From: Chionoecetes opilio
Taxonomy: Eukaryota > Arthropoda > Malacostraca > Decapoda > Majidae
Reading direction: 5' to 3'
NCBI GenBank assembly: GCA_016584305.1
Contig: JACEEZ010016311.1
Span: 146,817-210,816, forward strand
DNA length: 64,000 nucleotides
Shown: piece by piece, positions 10,134-21,490 of the stretch
How the letters are laid out: every line of letters begins with the position of its first letter
Position numbering within the stretch: position 1 is the first letter of the stretch
Position numbers and translations under genes: made by a program
The notes under the pieces: model-generated
What the model saw: only the letters and a program-made list of their open reading frames with translations
What the model was told of the DNA's origin: nothing
Database searches by the model: none

Positions 10134-10254
10134 TTAACTTCTGTACGTCATTCTGTACAACACGTTCTCCTTGGATTTCTTGAAGTCCTCGCTGGTGACC
10201 TTCTTCCGTCGATCGAATTCCCTCAGCGCCATCAGACCCGCCTCCGTGCAGATG
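10134..10254 (-). pseudogene. PSMC1: Fragment of 26S proteasome ATPase subunit Rpt2/PSMC1 (C-terminal region)
   Basis: On the minus strand, 10254 to 10134 reads [12 protein letters not shown], then two extra residues (FD), then [19 protein letters not shown] and a stop after a short divergent tail. Rpt2 is one of six AAA+ ATPases of the proteasome base that unfold substrates. This stretch is the hallmark C-terminal helical segment of Rpt2, recognised from knowledge of the family. The normal C-terminal tail with its HbYX motif is replaced. There is no splice acceptor at the upstream edge, where the sequence runs straight into TTAGG-type repeats, and an AATAAA lies just after the stop. It is therefore a truncated copy, possibly processed, rather than a working exon. 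Confidence 0.75.
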
Positions 10255-10255
10255 G

Positions 10256-10293
10256 TTAGGTTAGGTTAGGTTAGGTTAGGTAAGGGTTAGGTT
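10256..10293 (+). repeat. Short interstitial TTAGG repeat
   Basis: Five to six tandem GGTTA units, then GTAAGGGTTAGG. TTAGG is the ancestral arthropod telomere motif. It abuts the truncated Rpt2 fragment. Similar short CCTAA runs occur near 45520-45560 and 50340-50480. Confidence 0.85.
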
Positions 10294-11465
10294 GATTACA
10301 TGAAAGGTAACTTTGTGTGGGAATCACAATGAGGTTATTTTAAAGAAAATCCTGTGATTAGTTTCGGAGCTACAGCCATGCGTAGAGGGCAGCAAGCTGC
10401 CGAAATCGGCGAACGCATGGGGAATATGTGGCCAGGCTGTGGTGTGGACGACAACACCTCACCTCGCCTCTCTGGAGGTGTTCGTATATCCATTATGTAC
10501 ATTTTTTTGGTGACATTCCTGTGTAAGTTATGACAAATGTACCAGTTACATTGCATTTTTAAAGTAATTATAACTATTACTAAAGAGATTGTTTATTATT
10601 TTAGTGTATTATGGCCAAATTACAAGTTTTATCGTGCGTGCCACAAGTCTTACCAAAGGTTCGGACGCATTAAAAGATTCGCGGGATTGGAAAAATTGTT
10701 CCCAGATGTCGCTGAAGAATTTTAATATTTGTGAGTTATGTATACCTGTTAAGAGTTGATGTATATATCCGATCAACGTGTTGAACCTACTGCTAATTAA
10801 ATACAGTATCCTTTGCATGTCGTGCGCATGTTATGAATGTTGAATAGGATGATAATTAAAGGAAAACAGAAACATTTACGGGAGGAGGTCTGATAAGATT
10901 TTCTCATGCGCGCGATCTGATTGGCCAGGGCAGACATTCAGAGAGAGTTAAAGGGCACGGTGTTTAGTTTCGAATCGAATAATATAGAAAAGATATAGAG
11001 TGGAAGATGGGATAGGGGGCAAGTAATAGGGGGGGGGGGAAGAGAAGATAATATTAGTATTAGAGAAAGACACAGTGAGGACATGAAGCAGAAACATGAA
11101 TTGGGCTGGTGAGACAAGTAAAGGCTGCATCGCTATGTGGTGTTATGAGGGTGATCTCATTTTGGTGTTTGTTTATGTGAAGGTGAGAAGATCTTGTGTA
11201 AAAGAAAGTATGTGCCAGGTTTGGTGCACTCTGATTGGCTGTTTAGGTTGAGAGAGTTTGTGAGGCACGGGATGAAGGCATGGGACAAGGTTTGGGATGC
11301 TGCTCTCTGATTGGCCGAATAGTGTTGTAGGTATTCCTCAGTAAGGATACCTTCAGAAACGGCGTGCTTAGCCAGTTCACCGGGCAGTAGGTGTCTAACG
11401 GCAGTCTGTACCGAAATGTAAGACCGAAATTCAGTAAGGGCAATGGCGAGGGAGAAGGATTTTAT
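10294..11465. other. Unassigned region with a fragment shared with the palindrome family
   Basis: No gene is recognised. GGCAGACATTCAGAGAG and the following GTTAAAGGGCACGG at about 10930-10970 recur (inverted or degraded) at the inner edges of the palindrome arms near 20820-20855, 24640-24670 and 25345-25385. The part nearest 11465 is probably 3' untranslated sequence of the minus-strand LINE that ends at 11466. Confidence 0.5.
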
Positions 11466-12190
11466 TTATGTAAGGATAGCTTCAGGAAGGATATGTATGT
11501 CTTGGTCAAGGAGAGATAGAGTTAGGGGGTTGGCACGACGGCGGCTGAGACGGGTAAGTTTATCCTTGAACTGGGGGCGAATAAGGGGATATTTTTCAAG
11601 TTGTTTAATTGTTTTATTGTGCCATAGGATTTTAAGGGGAGGGCGATTAGTTGCGACATGGAGGGATTCTGACGTAGTGAATTCATACCATTTAGTGTCA
11701 TGTATCCATCTTAAAGCGCTATTCTGTATTCTCTGAAGGAGCTTGGTGATAATGCTAAGAGTTTAAGAGCCAGAGGGCAGTAAGTAAGGAGAGGAAGAAT
11801 AAATGCGCTGTAGAGGTGTTTTTTAGTTTTTAGGGAGGCTGAGCGGAAGCGGTATAGAGAGGAGAGAGCCTTTTTTGCTATTGCCTGTTTTGTTTTTATG
11901 TGTTGGTTGAATCTAAAGTTATTGTCGATATTGAGCCCTAAGATTGTGGTGGTTTTGGTGATGGATATGGGGACAGGATGGGGTAGGATTGAGTTATGGT
12001 AGAGGATGCGGGGGGTGTTAGTTTTTATGTTGAAATAAGTGGCTTTAGTCTTGTCAGGATGGGAGTGGATTAGCCATTTCAGCTCCCACAAGGACAATAC
12101 ATTTAGTTCCCGTTGCATGCGGGTTGTCAAAGCGTCTAGCGCGTTTGCGCGTGTCAGGACTGTCACGTCGTCAGCGTATTGGATGTACAT
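11466..12190 (-). pseudogene. LINE reverse transcriptase, YADD box to C-terminus
   Basis: The minus-strand ORF 12190-11711 begins MYIQYADDVTVLTRANALDA, containing the YADD catalytic box of non-LTR retrotransposon RTs. It continues through the thumb region (LGLNIDNNFRFNQHIK) and HLYSAFILPLLTYC. Near 11750-11770 the frame shifts. Another minus frame then continues with NSALRWIHDT ... and ends at TAA, 11468-11466, after PEAILT, giving the usual LINE C-terminal tail. The RT would copy LINE RNA at a nicked target. The reading is cut at 12190 by an insertion with clean target duplication and resumes upstream at 12848. Confidence 0.85.
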
Positions 12191-12193
12191 TGA

Positions 12194-12847
12194 GGGCTAT
12201 ATTCAAGAATGCTCGTCAAATCCCGGCCGGTGGAGATTTTCCACCGTCGTACCTCCACTGGTCTTATCTACAAGAACTGCCCCGACTGGTGGATATTTGA
12301 CAGGTGTACCAACACAAGCGAGCCCAAAGCGGCATCAGTATTTTGACTGTTTTATACATATCTAATACATTTTACTAGTGAAATATATCATTTCTGACAT
12401 TAAAATAATAGCTAAGTTAGTGTTCGCCACTTGTCTGAGGCGTTGGTGCAGAAAAAATTGGCCTGAGTGATGCGTGCGAGTACATTTGAACGGCCCGCCA
12501 CCACTGCTCCACACAATGGCCACCTCCATTCTCCCGCCGCCGCCTGGCTTCCTCACAAGTTCACACACCTATATAAGGCCTCCTGGACCTGATTTTACCT
12601 TAATGATGACACATGTGCATTCACAGTGTATGGCTGTCACTCTCGGTTGTGTTGAAAACTCATCTGTAATGGTCTGGGAAGAAATACGATGGAATAAGTG
12701 GAGAGCGGGGTGGAGGTGGGATGTGCAAGTTGTCGCCAATCAGCTGACTCAAAACTCCACCCTGAGCTCGACGCGTTGCGTCGTATTTTGATTCTTGTAT
12801 ACCAAAAACCGATACACCGGGTGGAGAAAAATTCTTGAATATGGCCC
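12194..12847. mobile_element. TIR element inserted in the LINE RT gene, 3-bp target duplication
   Basis: This 654-bp segment is flanked by TGA (12191-12193 and 12848-12850). Its ends are inverted: GGGCTATATTCAAGAAT at the left, and the reverse complement of the right end reads GGGCCATATTCAAGAAT. Taking it out with one TGA leaves the LINE RT frame continuous, which confirms the boundaries. A GG-initial TIR and a 3-bp duplication fit PIF/Harbinger-like MITEs. No transposase is encoded. Confidence 0.82.
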
Positions 12848-13039
12848 TGAGTCAGGGTGAGAAGTGTCGGGAATGTCATGCGTATACATGTTATAACGTA
12901 GGGGAGCTAAGACCGAGCCTTGAGGGACACCGGCTTGTGGGGTAAAGAAATCTGATGGTTTTTTCACGTGCAAGATTCTACTTTGTCTGTCAGTCAGATA
13001 GTTGCAAAGTAATTTAATGAGTGGATTAGGTAGGTCAAA
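12848..13039 (-). pseudogene. LINE reverse transcriptase, middle part (GVPQGSVLAPL)
   Basis: On the minus strand 13039 to 12848 reads FDLPNPLIKLLCNYL, DRQSRI, then QAGVPQGSVLAPL and THDIPDTSHPD. This is the RT segment normally just before the YADD box, so it belongs with 11466-12190. Upstream it is cut at 13040 by the foldback element. The stretch expected further upstream (the domain containing the first catalytic Asp) is not found here. Confidence 0.85.
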
Positions 13040-14201
13040 GACTACCTACTGTATACTGGACTTGCTACTCGTGCCCCGCGCCTACCCGCCCATGACCAGT
13101 GGAGGCCAGTTTTGCGATTCCTGCCATTTTAGAACATCACCCCTATTTCCCTTTATCAGTATATATGATATACCGTTATCTTCGTAACTGTTTGTTCTAT
13201 AATATTATCAAATAAAAAACAGTAAAATACACTAAAGAAATGCCATTATGAGAGAGTGAAGAAATATGCATGACCTCAATATATATTTAACTCTTCGCCA
13301 TTTAATATTTTGCGAGAAAACATTTTAGATGCTAGCGATAGAAAGAAGCGGATTTTCATTAGCTTTCCATTGATATATTTCGTTTTCTGATAAATGAATT
13401 ACCACCATGCCTAAATTAGCGTTAACTAAAAAAATTACATCATCAATCGTATCGGCAAGTAAAAAAGTGTTCCATGAATACAGTAGACTATGGCATATCA
13501 GTATAAATGATACACTGTTATCTTCGTGAATGTTTGTTCTATAATATTATCAAATACAAAACTGTAAAATACACTAAAGAAATCCCATTATGAGACTGAA
13601 GAAATATGCATGAACTTATATTCATTTAAACTCATCGCAATTTGATATTTTGCGTGAAGACTTTTTACATGCAACATTATCAATAGAAGCGGAATTTAAT
13701 TAGCTTTCCATTGCTATAATTCATTTTCTGATAAATTAATTAGAACCATGCATAAATTAGCGTTAACTAAATAAATAACATCATCCATCGGGTAATTATC
13801 CCGATAGATGATGTAATTTTTTTAGTTAACGCTAATTTATGCATGGTTATGATTAATTTATCAGAAAACGAAATATAGCAATGGTAAGCTAATGAAAATC
13901 CGCTTCTTTCTATCGCTAGCATCTAAAATGTTTTCTCGCAAAATATTAAATGGCATTAAAAATTAAGTTCATGCATATTTCTTAACTCTCTCATAATGGC
14001 ATTTCTTTATTGCATTTTACTGTTTTTTATTTGATAATATTATAGAACAAACATTTACGAAGATAACGGTATATCATATATACTGATAAACCATAGGAAG
14101 GAAAAAGGGAGTGATGTTTGAAAATGGCAGGAATCGCAAAACTGGCCTCCACTGGAAATAGCCCAAAATGAGTAGCAAATCCAGTATAGAGTAGCCTAGT
14201 C
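13040..14201. mobile_element. Foldback MITE, three-armed (two direct and one inverted copy)
   Basis: The left end GACTACCTACTGTATACTGG mirrors the right end ...CCAGTATAGAGTAGCCTAGTC. Inside, a module of about 320 bp containing TTATCAGTATATATGATA and TTGTTCTATAATATTATC occurs at about 13155-13470 (+), about 13490-13800 (+) and 13795-14090 (inverted). The two innermost copies meet at a short palindrome near 13790-13812. A second element built from the same module lies at 47041-47767. No coding capacity. Confidence 0.8.
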
Positions 14202-14547
14202 TTTAAAAACGGCCGATTCTTTAAACGTGGACTTCGGCTAACCTAAGACTAACCGTGTAGTGGCTTTAGACAGGCATTTCCGTTTTCTAAACATTTTCCG
14301 GGGGGGATTAGTCTTAAGTTGGTCTAAAACTAACGAGAATAGTATTGGAAATGTTAGACACCCAGGACCCTGTCCAACACTTGAGTCTAATGATATTTAC
14401 GATACTATGCAAATGCCCATGCTAAGACAAATTAGCGGTATTGTCAATATTCTGTTTGGCAAAATATGAGTGTATACATGCGTCTACTGCAGATTATGAA
14501 GCATCTGAAATATTTTTTTAAAGACCGCGTTTGGCGCCCTACGAAAT
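14202..14547. other. Unassigned inter-element sequence
   Basis: Contains GTCTTTAAAAACGGCCG at its left edge and TTTAAAGACCGCG at its right edge, a possible short inverted repeat. No gene is seen. Confidence 0.35.
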
Positions 14548-15960
<1,413 letters not shown>

Positions 15961-16186
15961 GTTTGTTTATCTCTCCTCGCCCGCCGAGTCCAGACTATCA
16001 GCAATATACTAGTCACTCACTTATACGACTATACAGCAGCACTTGCATTTAATTAATGGAAACAGAGGAGAAATTTGTTCTCTTTTTGGTCATAATAGTT
16101 TAGTCTACGCTAACAGCGATTCCTTACATCCCTCTACGGGGAGGCCACGGCAGAAGTCTCCCATTTCCACACATCTATCCACCTCG
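15961..16186. other. Short unassigned spacer
   Basis: No repeat partner or gene recognised. Confidence 0.3.
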
Positions 16187-17192
16187 GCAGGGATGCTCGA
16201 AAATCCCTCGTAAGGGACAACTTACGAGTGTATTATGGCTACAATAACCTTACGAGGGTGGGCTGAGGGAGATGTCCGTACCGAGCCGTCACTCCCGTAC
16301 GGTTATCGGTGGCCTTTGGGTGGGGAATATAGGGATATTCTAGGGATAGTATGTGTGGGAAAATTCTGCTAACCAATCACAGAGCAGTGCCTCGCATGAC
16401 GCGGCTTTATCTAGCCAATCATCATGCTCTCAGCTGTCAGGGAGCCCGATAAATAAATTTAAAGAGACTTCAAATTTAATTGAAATTGAGACTGTTGTGC
16501 TAAAATCGGCCTCTTTCGGAAATCGTCCCGCGGACGCTTATTTAATCTAAATAACTCTATAAAACTTAACACAAACCTATCATAAACCTTACCTAACCTA
16601 AACCAGACCTAAACATAACTTAACCTAAACCTAAAAACTATGTTTGCCGGTGTTGAGCTAAGATCGGCTGATTTCCGAAATAGGGTCGATTTTAGCTCAC
16701 TATCGCCAGAATGTTACGATAATACATAGCTGCCACATTAGCCTTTCAGCGTAATATTCTCCCACTGATTACTACAGAGACGTACCCAGGGTATACCTTG
16801 ATGCGCTGATCATAGGTTCGAGTCTTGCGTGCCCGAAATTAGTATCTATAGACCACTGCTGGCCCGCGCCGTACGTATGCCGTATCCGTGGCCCTGGCGG
16901 TACTCTGTTATAGTGGACGAGAACTGCGCGTTCGCTCTTTAGGTCAGACACGACACACGGGGGGGCTAACACCTCACTGTGACACACGTGACACTTGTGT
17001 GCAAGGATAGTATAACTTTATAATATCCTTGCTTGTGTGTATACGTGCGTGTGTACTAGTACGTCAGACATTTGATACCACCACCACCACCGGATCATTA
17101 TAGCGGCCAAACTTGTATGATGAACTATACGTTTTGATTCAAGAAGTCGACCGATATATATATTTAATATATAGGTTTGCCCTGATATGAAT
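16187..17192 (+). repeat. Dispersed repeat family R1, copy 1 (contains a tRNA-like B box)
   Basis: From GGATGCTCGAAAATCCCTCG to GTTTGCCCTGATATGAATTT this aligns with 47875-49103. Copy 1 carries about 200 bp missing from copy 2 (16465-16690). At 16814 GGTTCGAGTC matches the pol III B box, and it recurs in the same setting at about 48272 and 48450. It could be a composite with a tRNA-derived SINE. No ORF is conserved between copies. Confidence 0.7.
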
Positions 17193-17504
17193 TTCAACTA
17201 TCAAACTATCAACTATCAACTAGTGATTAAGGCATCATTAGTTGTGCAACTAAATAATAACTATAACATGACCATGACAATCTTTACTCCCAATAATGGG
17301 AAGAGCTATGAAGATCAAGGAAAATGTGGGTAAAAAAGTGAATAAATGAAGAATATAGGTTCATATATGGTATGGTGTGTTTTGTTCTCGGTAGCAGGGC
17401 GCGGAGACAAATGACTCTTCCGCTCTCCGTCCCCCAATATATGATCTCCCTGGTTCAGGGCTGCCAACCCAAGCGCAGTCGTGGATCAACATAAGACCAT
17501 ATTA

Positions 17505-18001
17505 ATAGCGTATTTTCGCGACCGCTCTGGCCCGGTCTGGACTGGGCTAGTCCTGGGCGGTCACTGTTTTTGCGAGGCAGTCTAGAACGGGCTAGCCCAG
17601 TCCAGTCCGGTCCGACCCACATACCAGGACCACCTTGGACCAGTGTGGGGAGAACTGGCGCATGCGCACTACAGTCAGCGGGGAAGGCGACCAGGAGCTT
17701 CTCGTGCTGCTGATAAGACATGAAACACCATGATGGCCGCCCATAAGACTAAAGTATCACAGGCGTGGTAGTTGTAAAGTCTTCAGCACAGGTTAAAAGA
17801 CGGACGACAAAAAGAATATTGACAAGATGGACGCCTGCCGCCTCCACAGTTCAGTTCAGTACCGCCCACTCGATCCCCCAGCCAATAGGAACGACGAATG
17901 GGACGGGGCCAGTCTCGATGTATTTTCGCGACCATCAGTCCACCCTGACCCGGTCCGGACTGGACTGAACCAGGGCGGTGAACGTCACGAAAATGCGCTA
18001 T
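17505..18001. mobile_element. Candidate TIR MITE, 0.5 kb
   Basis: The left end ATAGCGTATTTTCGCGAC and the reverse complement of the right end, ATAGCGCATTTTCGTGAC, pair. The subterminal CCGGTCTGGACTGG and CCAGTCCGGACCGG motifs also mirror each other. No coding capacity. Confidence 0.65.
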
Positions 18002-18109
18002 AGCTCTCGCTGCTGGCGTCTAAAGCACGCGTTCTTGGCATTGGTACTACTTGAGTCTAACATGGAAGCTCCACGTTAGACTCTCCCTAGTCCATGTTTA
18101 AAAAAGCGG

Positions 18110-18371
18110 CCGAGTTTAAACTTTGTATATGTTGACTGTCTTGAATGGTATGGGGAAGTACCCGCATGCAAGGGAAGCGTTGTAAAGGTTTGTGAGAGCC
18201 TCAATGGCGTTAGGAGGGAGTTTTCGGAGGGCATGGTAGGTAAGGCCTGTTGGGCCGGGAGCACGTCGCGGTGAGTGACGGAGAACTACTTTCACCTCGT
18301 CCGGGGTGAAAGGTAGGATGGGATGTTGGTGAAGGTGATTATTATGGAGATTTGCGTGGAGTATTCGTGGT
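18110..18371 (-). pseudogene. LINE reverse transcriptase, N-terminal RT block
   Basis: Minus-strand translation from about 18330 to 18118 gives FTPDEVK, then RRAPGPTGLTYHALRKLPP, then ALTNLYNASLACGYFP and FKTVNIYK. This is the conserved N-terminal RT block of Jockey/I-type non-LTR elements, with PGPxG. It has the same strand and expected order as the LINE pieces at 12.8 and 11.5-12.2 kb, so it may be part of the same insertion, but the intervening RT section is missing. The palindrome begins at about 18376, immediately upstream. Confidence 0.75.
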
Positions 18372-18780
18372 TCGTGGTTTAGCTTAACTAACTTCCTCTA
18401 TTTCTACACCCCGGAGCTCGCGGGGATTCTGGTACGAGATATGACAGTGGCGCTACGGTGTCGCTATGGGCTTCGATAGCTGATTGGCTGAGCGAGTGCA
18501 ATGACGTCACAGCCTCGCCAGCGAATCACATAGTATTTCTCAAAAAGTTTCAGCCAATCACAAGGCTTCCACGCTCTCAGCTGTGTTTATAAACAAATTT
18601 ATCATCCACACCAAAATACTCCACCCTTCTTCCTCCTCCTCCTCCTCCACCTCCTCCACCTCCTAGCTTCTCCTTCTCCTTCTCCTCCTCCTCTTCCTTC
18701 TCCTAACCTTTTCTTATAGCAGTTGGTAGTAGTTGTAGTAGTAGCAGCAGTAATAGTAGTAGTAGTAGCAGCAGTAATAA

Positions 18781-19011
18781 GCCGTGTTTTTATCGTCCAA
18801 GCACCGTCTTGGATTACGAAGACCACTCCAATAACACTTGCTGAAATGTGTATTATACTGCTTTGTGATATTGTTTGCAATGTTTTAGACTGATTATTAT
18901 TTCGGCCCCTATCAAGCTTGTTGTGTTGTTGTCGCAGAAACCAATCCATTTTCAATTGCGAGAAAAAATGGTCTTCGTACCAAGACGATGCTTGGACGAC
19001 AAAAACACGGC
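18781..19011. repeat. Hairpin nested within the palindrome's left arm
   Basis: GCCGTGTTTTTATCGTCC and the following CAAGCACCGTCTTGG (18781 onward) reappear inverted at about 18969-19011. The arms are about 43-45 nt with a core of about 140 nt. The mirror-image right arm contains the same nested hairpin (about 20180-20412). Confidence 0.8.
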
Positions 19012-19042
19012 TATAGTAGTAGTAGCAGCAGTAATAGTAGTG

Positions 19043-19110
<68 letters not shown>
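19012..19110 (+). repeat. (TAG)n / (GTA)n trinucleotide microsatellite
   Basis: About 30 TAG units with a few AGC, AAT and TGG variants. The mirror position in the right arm (about 20122-20178) has only a short tract, so this expanded after the palindrome formed or has contracted on the other side. Confidence 0.9.
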
Positions 19111-19114
<4 letters not shown>

Positions 19115-20818
19115 ATGAAGGAGGAGGAATTAGGTAGAGGAAGAAGGGAAGAATAAAGGGTAAGAGGAAGGATGAGAAGGAATATACCTTTGTCGCGGAG
19201 CCGTGCGTGGTGGTGTATGGTGTAGTGAGTCGTGGTGAGATGCCGCCGTTCACCACTCGGCCCATCACCCCATAACAAACTCATCATGAGCGCATGGTAT
19301 TGTTATATGGCCTAATTTCATTTGTATACTTGCCCTGTTCAGTTCTTGAGTCAGAAAACATCCTATATACTCAATTTATGAGTATTTCTATATATGTTAC
19401 GTCCTCTACAGTGTAGAGGACGTAACATATAGTTATAGTTAAGGACGTAACCTAAGGGGTGGTGTAGAGTCTACACCACCCCTTAGGCAGTATTTAAGTT
19501 TAAAGTCTTCTAACGTCTTTAAGTACGTCACAATCTGCCCGCAGAATGCCAAAACAGCTGATAGATGTCGCTAGGTCGTGAAGCATGGACGTTAGCCTCT
19601 CTAAATGTAGCCCCTGGCGACATCCATCATCTGTTTTGGGCAACTTTTGGCATTCTGCGGGCAGATTGTGACATACTTAAAGACGTTAGCGGCCTTTAAA
19701 CTTAAAGACTGCCTAAGGGGTGGTGCAGAGGACGTAATATATATAAAAATACTCATAAATTGAGTATATATGATGTTTTCTGACTCAAGAACTGAACAGG
19801 GCAAGTATACAAATGAAATTAGGCCATATTACAATGCCATGCGCTCGTGATGAGTTTGTTATGGGGTGATGGGCCGAGTGGTGAACGGTGGCATCTCACC
19901 CCGACTCACCACACCATACACCACCACGCACGGCTCCGCGACAGACACGGTACATATATTCTTTCTCCTTCCTTCCTTTCTCCTTTTCCTTCTCCTTCCT
20001 TTTCCTTTCCTTCCTTTCCCCTTCTCCTTCTCCTCCTCCTCTTCCTCCTCCTAACCTTTTCTTATAGCATGCAAAGTGTCTAGATAGGATGAAAATCTTA
20101 TCTTATCTTTTCTTATAGCAGTTGGTAGTAGTTGAAGTAGTAGCAGCAGTAATAGTAGTAGTATAGCAGCAGTAATAAGCCGTGTTTTTGTCGTCCAAGC
20201 AACGTCTTGGTAAATTACGAAGACAGTTTTTTCTCGCAATTGAAAACGGATTGGTTTCTGCGACAACACAACAAGCTTGGTAGGGGCCGAAATAATAATC
20301 AGTCCAAAACATTGCAAACAATATCACAAAGCAGTATAACACACATTTCAGCAAGTGTTAGTGGAGTGGTCTTCGTAATCCAAGACGGTGCTTGGACGAT
20401 AAAAACACGGCTTATTACTGCTGCTACTACTACTACTATTACTGCTGCTACTACTACAACTACTACCAACTGCTATAAGAAAAGGTTAGGAGGAGGAAGA
20501 GGAGGAGGAGAAGGAGAAGCTAGGAGGTGGAGGAGGAGGAGGAGGAAGAAGGGTGGAGTATTTTGGTGTGGATGATAAATTTGTTTATAAACACAGCTGA
20601 GAGCGTGGAAGACTTGTGATTGGCTGAAATTTTTTGAGAAATACTATGTGATTCGCTGGCGAGGCTGTGACGTCATTGTACTCGCTCAGCCAATCAGCTA
20701 TCGAAGCCCATAGCGACACCGTAGCGCCACTCCCATATCTCGTACCAGAATCCCCGCGAGCTACTATTTGTACTACGAGGTCGTAGTACAAATAGAGGAA
20801 GTTAGTTAAGCTAAACAC

Positions 20819-21490
20819 CGTTCCCTTTAACTCTCTCTGAATGTCTGCCCAGGATTCTTGAAAGGAACACCCACACCCAAAACAGTATATTTTTTCCCAA
20901 GAAAAGTATAATTTTACTCGAGAGAGTGTATCATGTCGGTTATCAGTGCACTCAAAAGAGTAGAAAATAAGTGGGCGGAGCTTAAATAAGTATAATTCTG
21001 ATTTGTAATGTAGTCACAAAATACGCCTATAACATGTGGAAAATCAGAAATTACTAGGCATTCACGATCTTAGACACAAACAGCTTTTAGTCTGCAAATT
21101 TCAAAGACAAAGTCAGTTGCACTTTTTGCTGTTGCAAATTATTGGGCCACTACACTGAATTTTATGATCCCGTTAGAGCCTGTGAATCTCACACAAATAT
21201 ACATATTTTGTGGACTTCATAGATAAATGTTTGTACATGCTTCTATATAGTTTTTTTTTCATATCAAAAGATTATTCAAATTCATTTAACAAATGTAACA
21301 TTGGTGTCAAGGATGCATAGAGAATGAAAATATATGCGTCAATAGTAATTATTTTTCCCATAAAATCAACTCGTACATACCATTCAAGATTCGGTAAACG
21401 TCTCATATAATCAATATAGCATTATATATCACGGTAGAAATTTAGATTAATCCATTAATGAACAACTATTACCATATTAATATATTTGCT
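20819..21490. other. Unassigned AT-rich sequence
   Basis: No gene is recognised. AATAAGTATAATTC near 20985 is an inverted match to a segment at about 9648. Confidence 0.4.

Larger units (their letters stand above)
18376..20818. repeat. 2.4-kb palindrome (foldback element), arms of about 1.2 kb, 45-nt spacer
   Basis: The left arm 18376-19571 and right arm 19617-20818 are reverse complements, with small indels and one expanded TAG tract. Matching landmarks include TTTAGCTTAACTAACTTCC at both outer ends, CTCGCGGGGATTCTGGTACG, and GGCATTCTGCGGGCAGATTG near the centre. The unpaired centre is 19572-19616. Each arm also has CT/GA-rich tracts and a nested hairpin. A degraded second copy with the arms in the opposite order flanks 24.66-25.37 kb. 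Confidence 0.88.

Noticed and set aside
18602..19287. ORFs with poly-T, poly-L or poly-V runs in the palindrome
   Set aside because: Created by TAG/CTA and CT repeats; the mirror arm gives the same artefacts.
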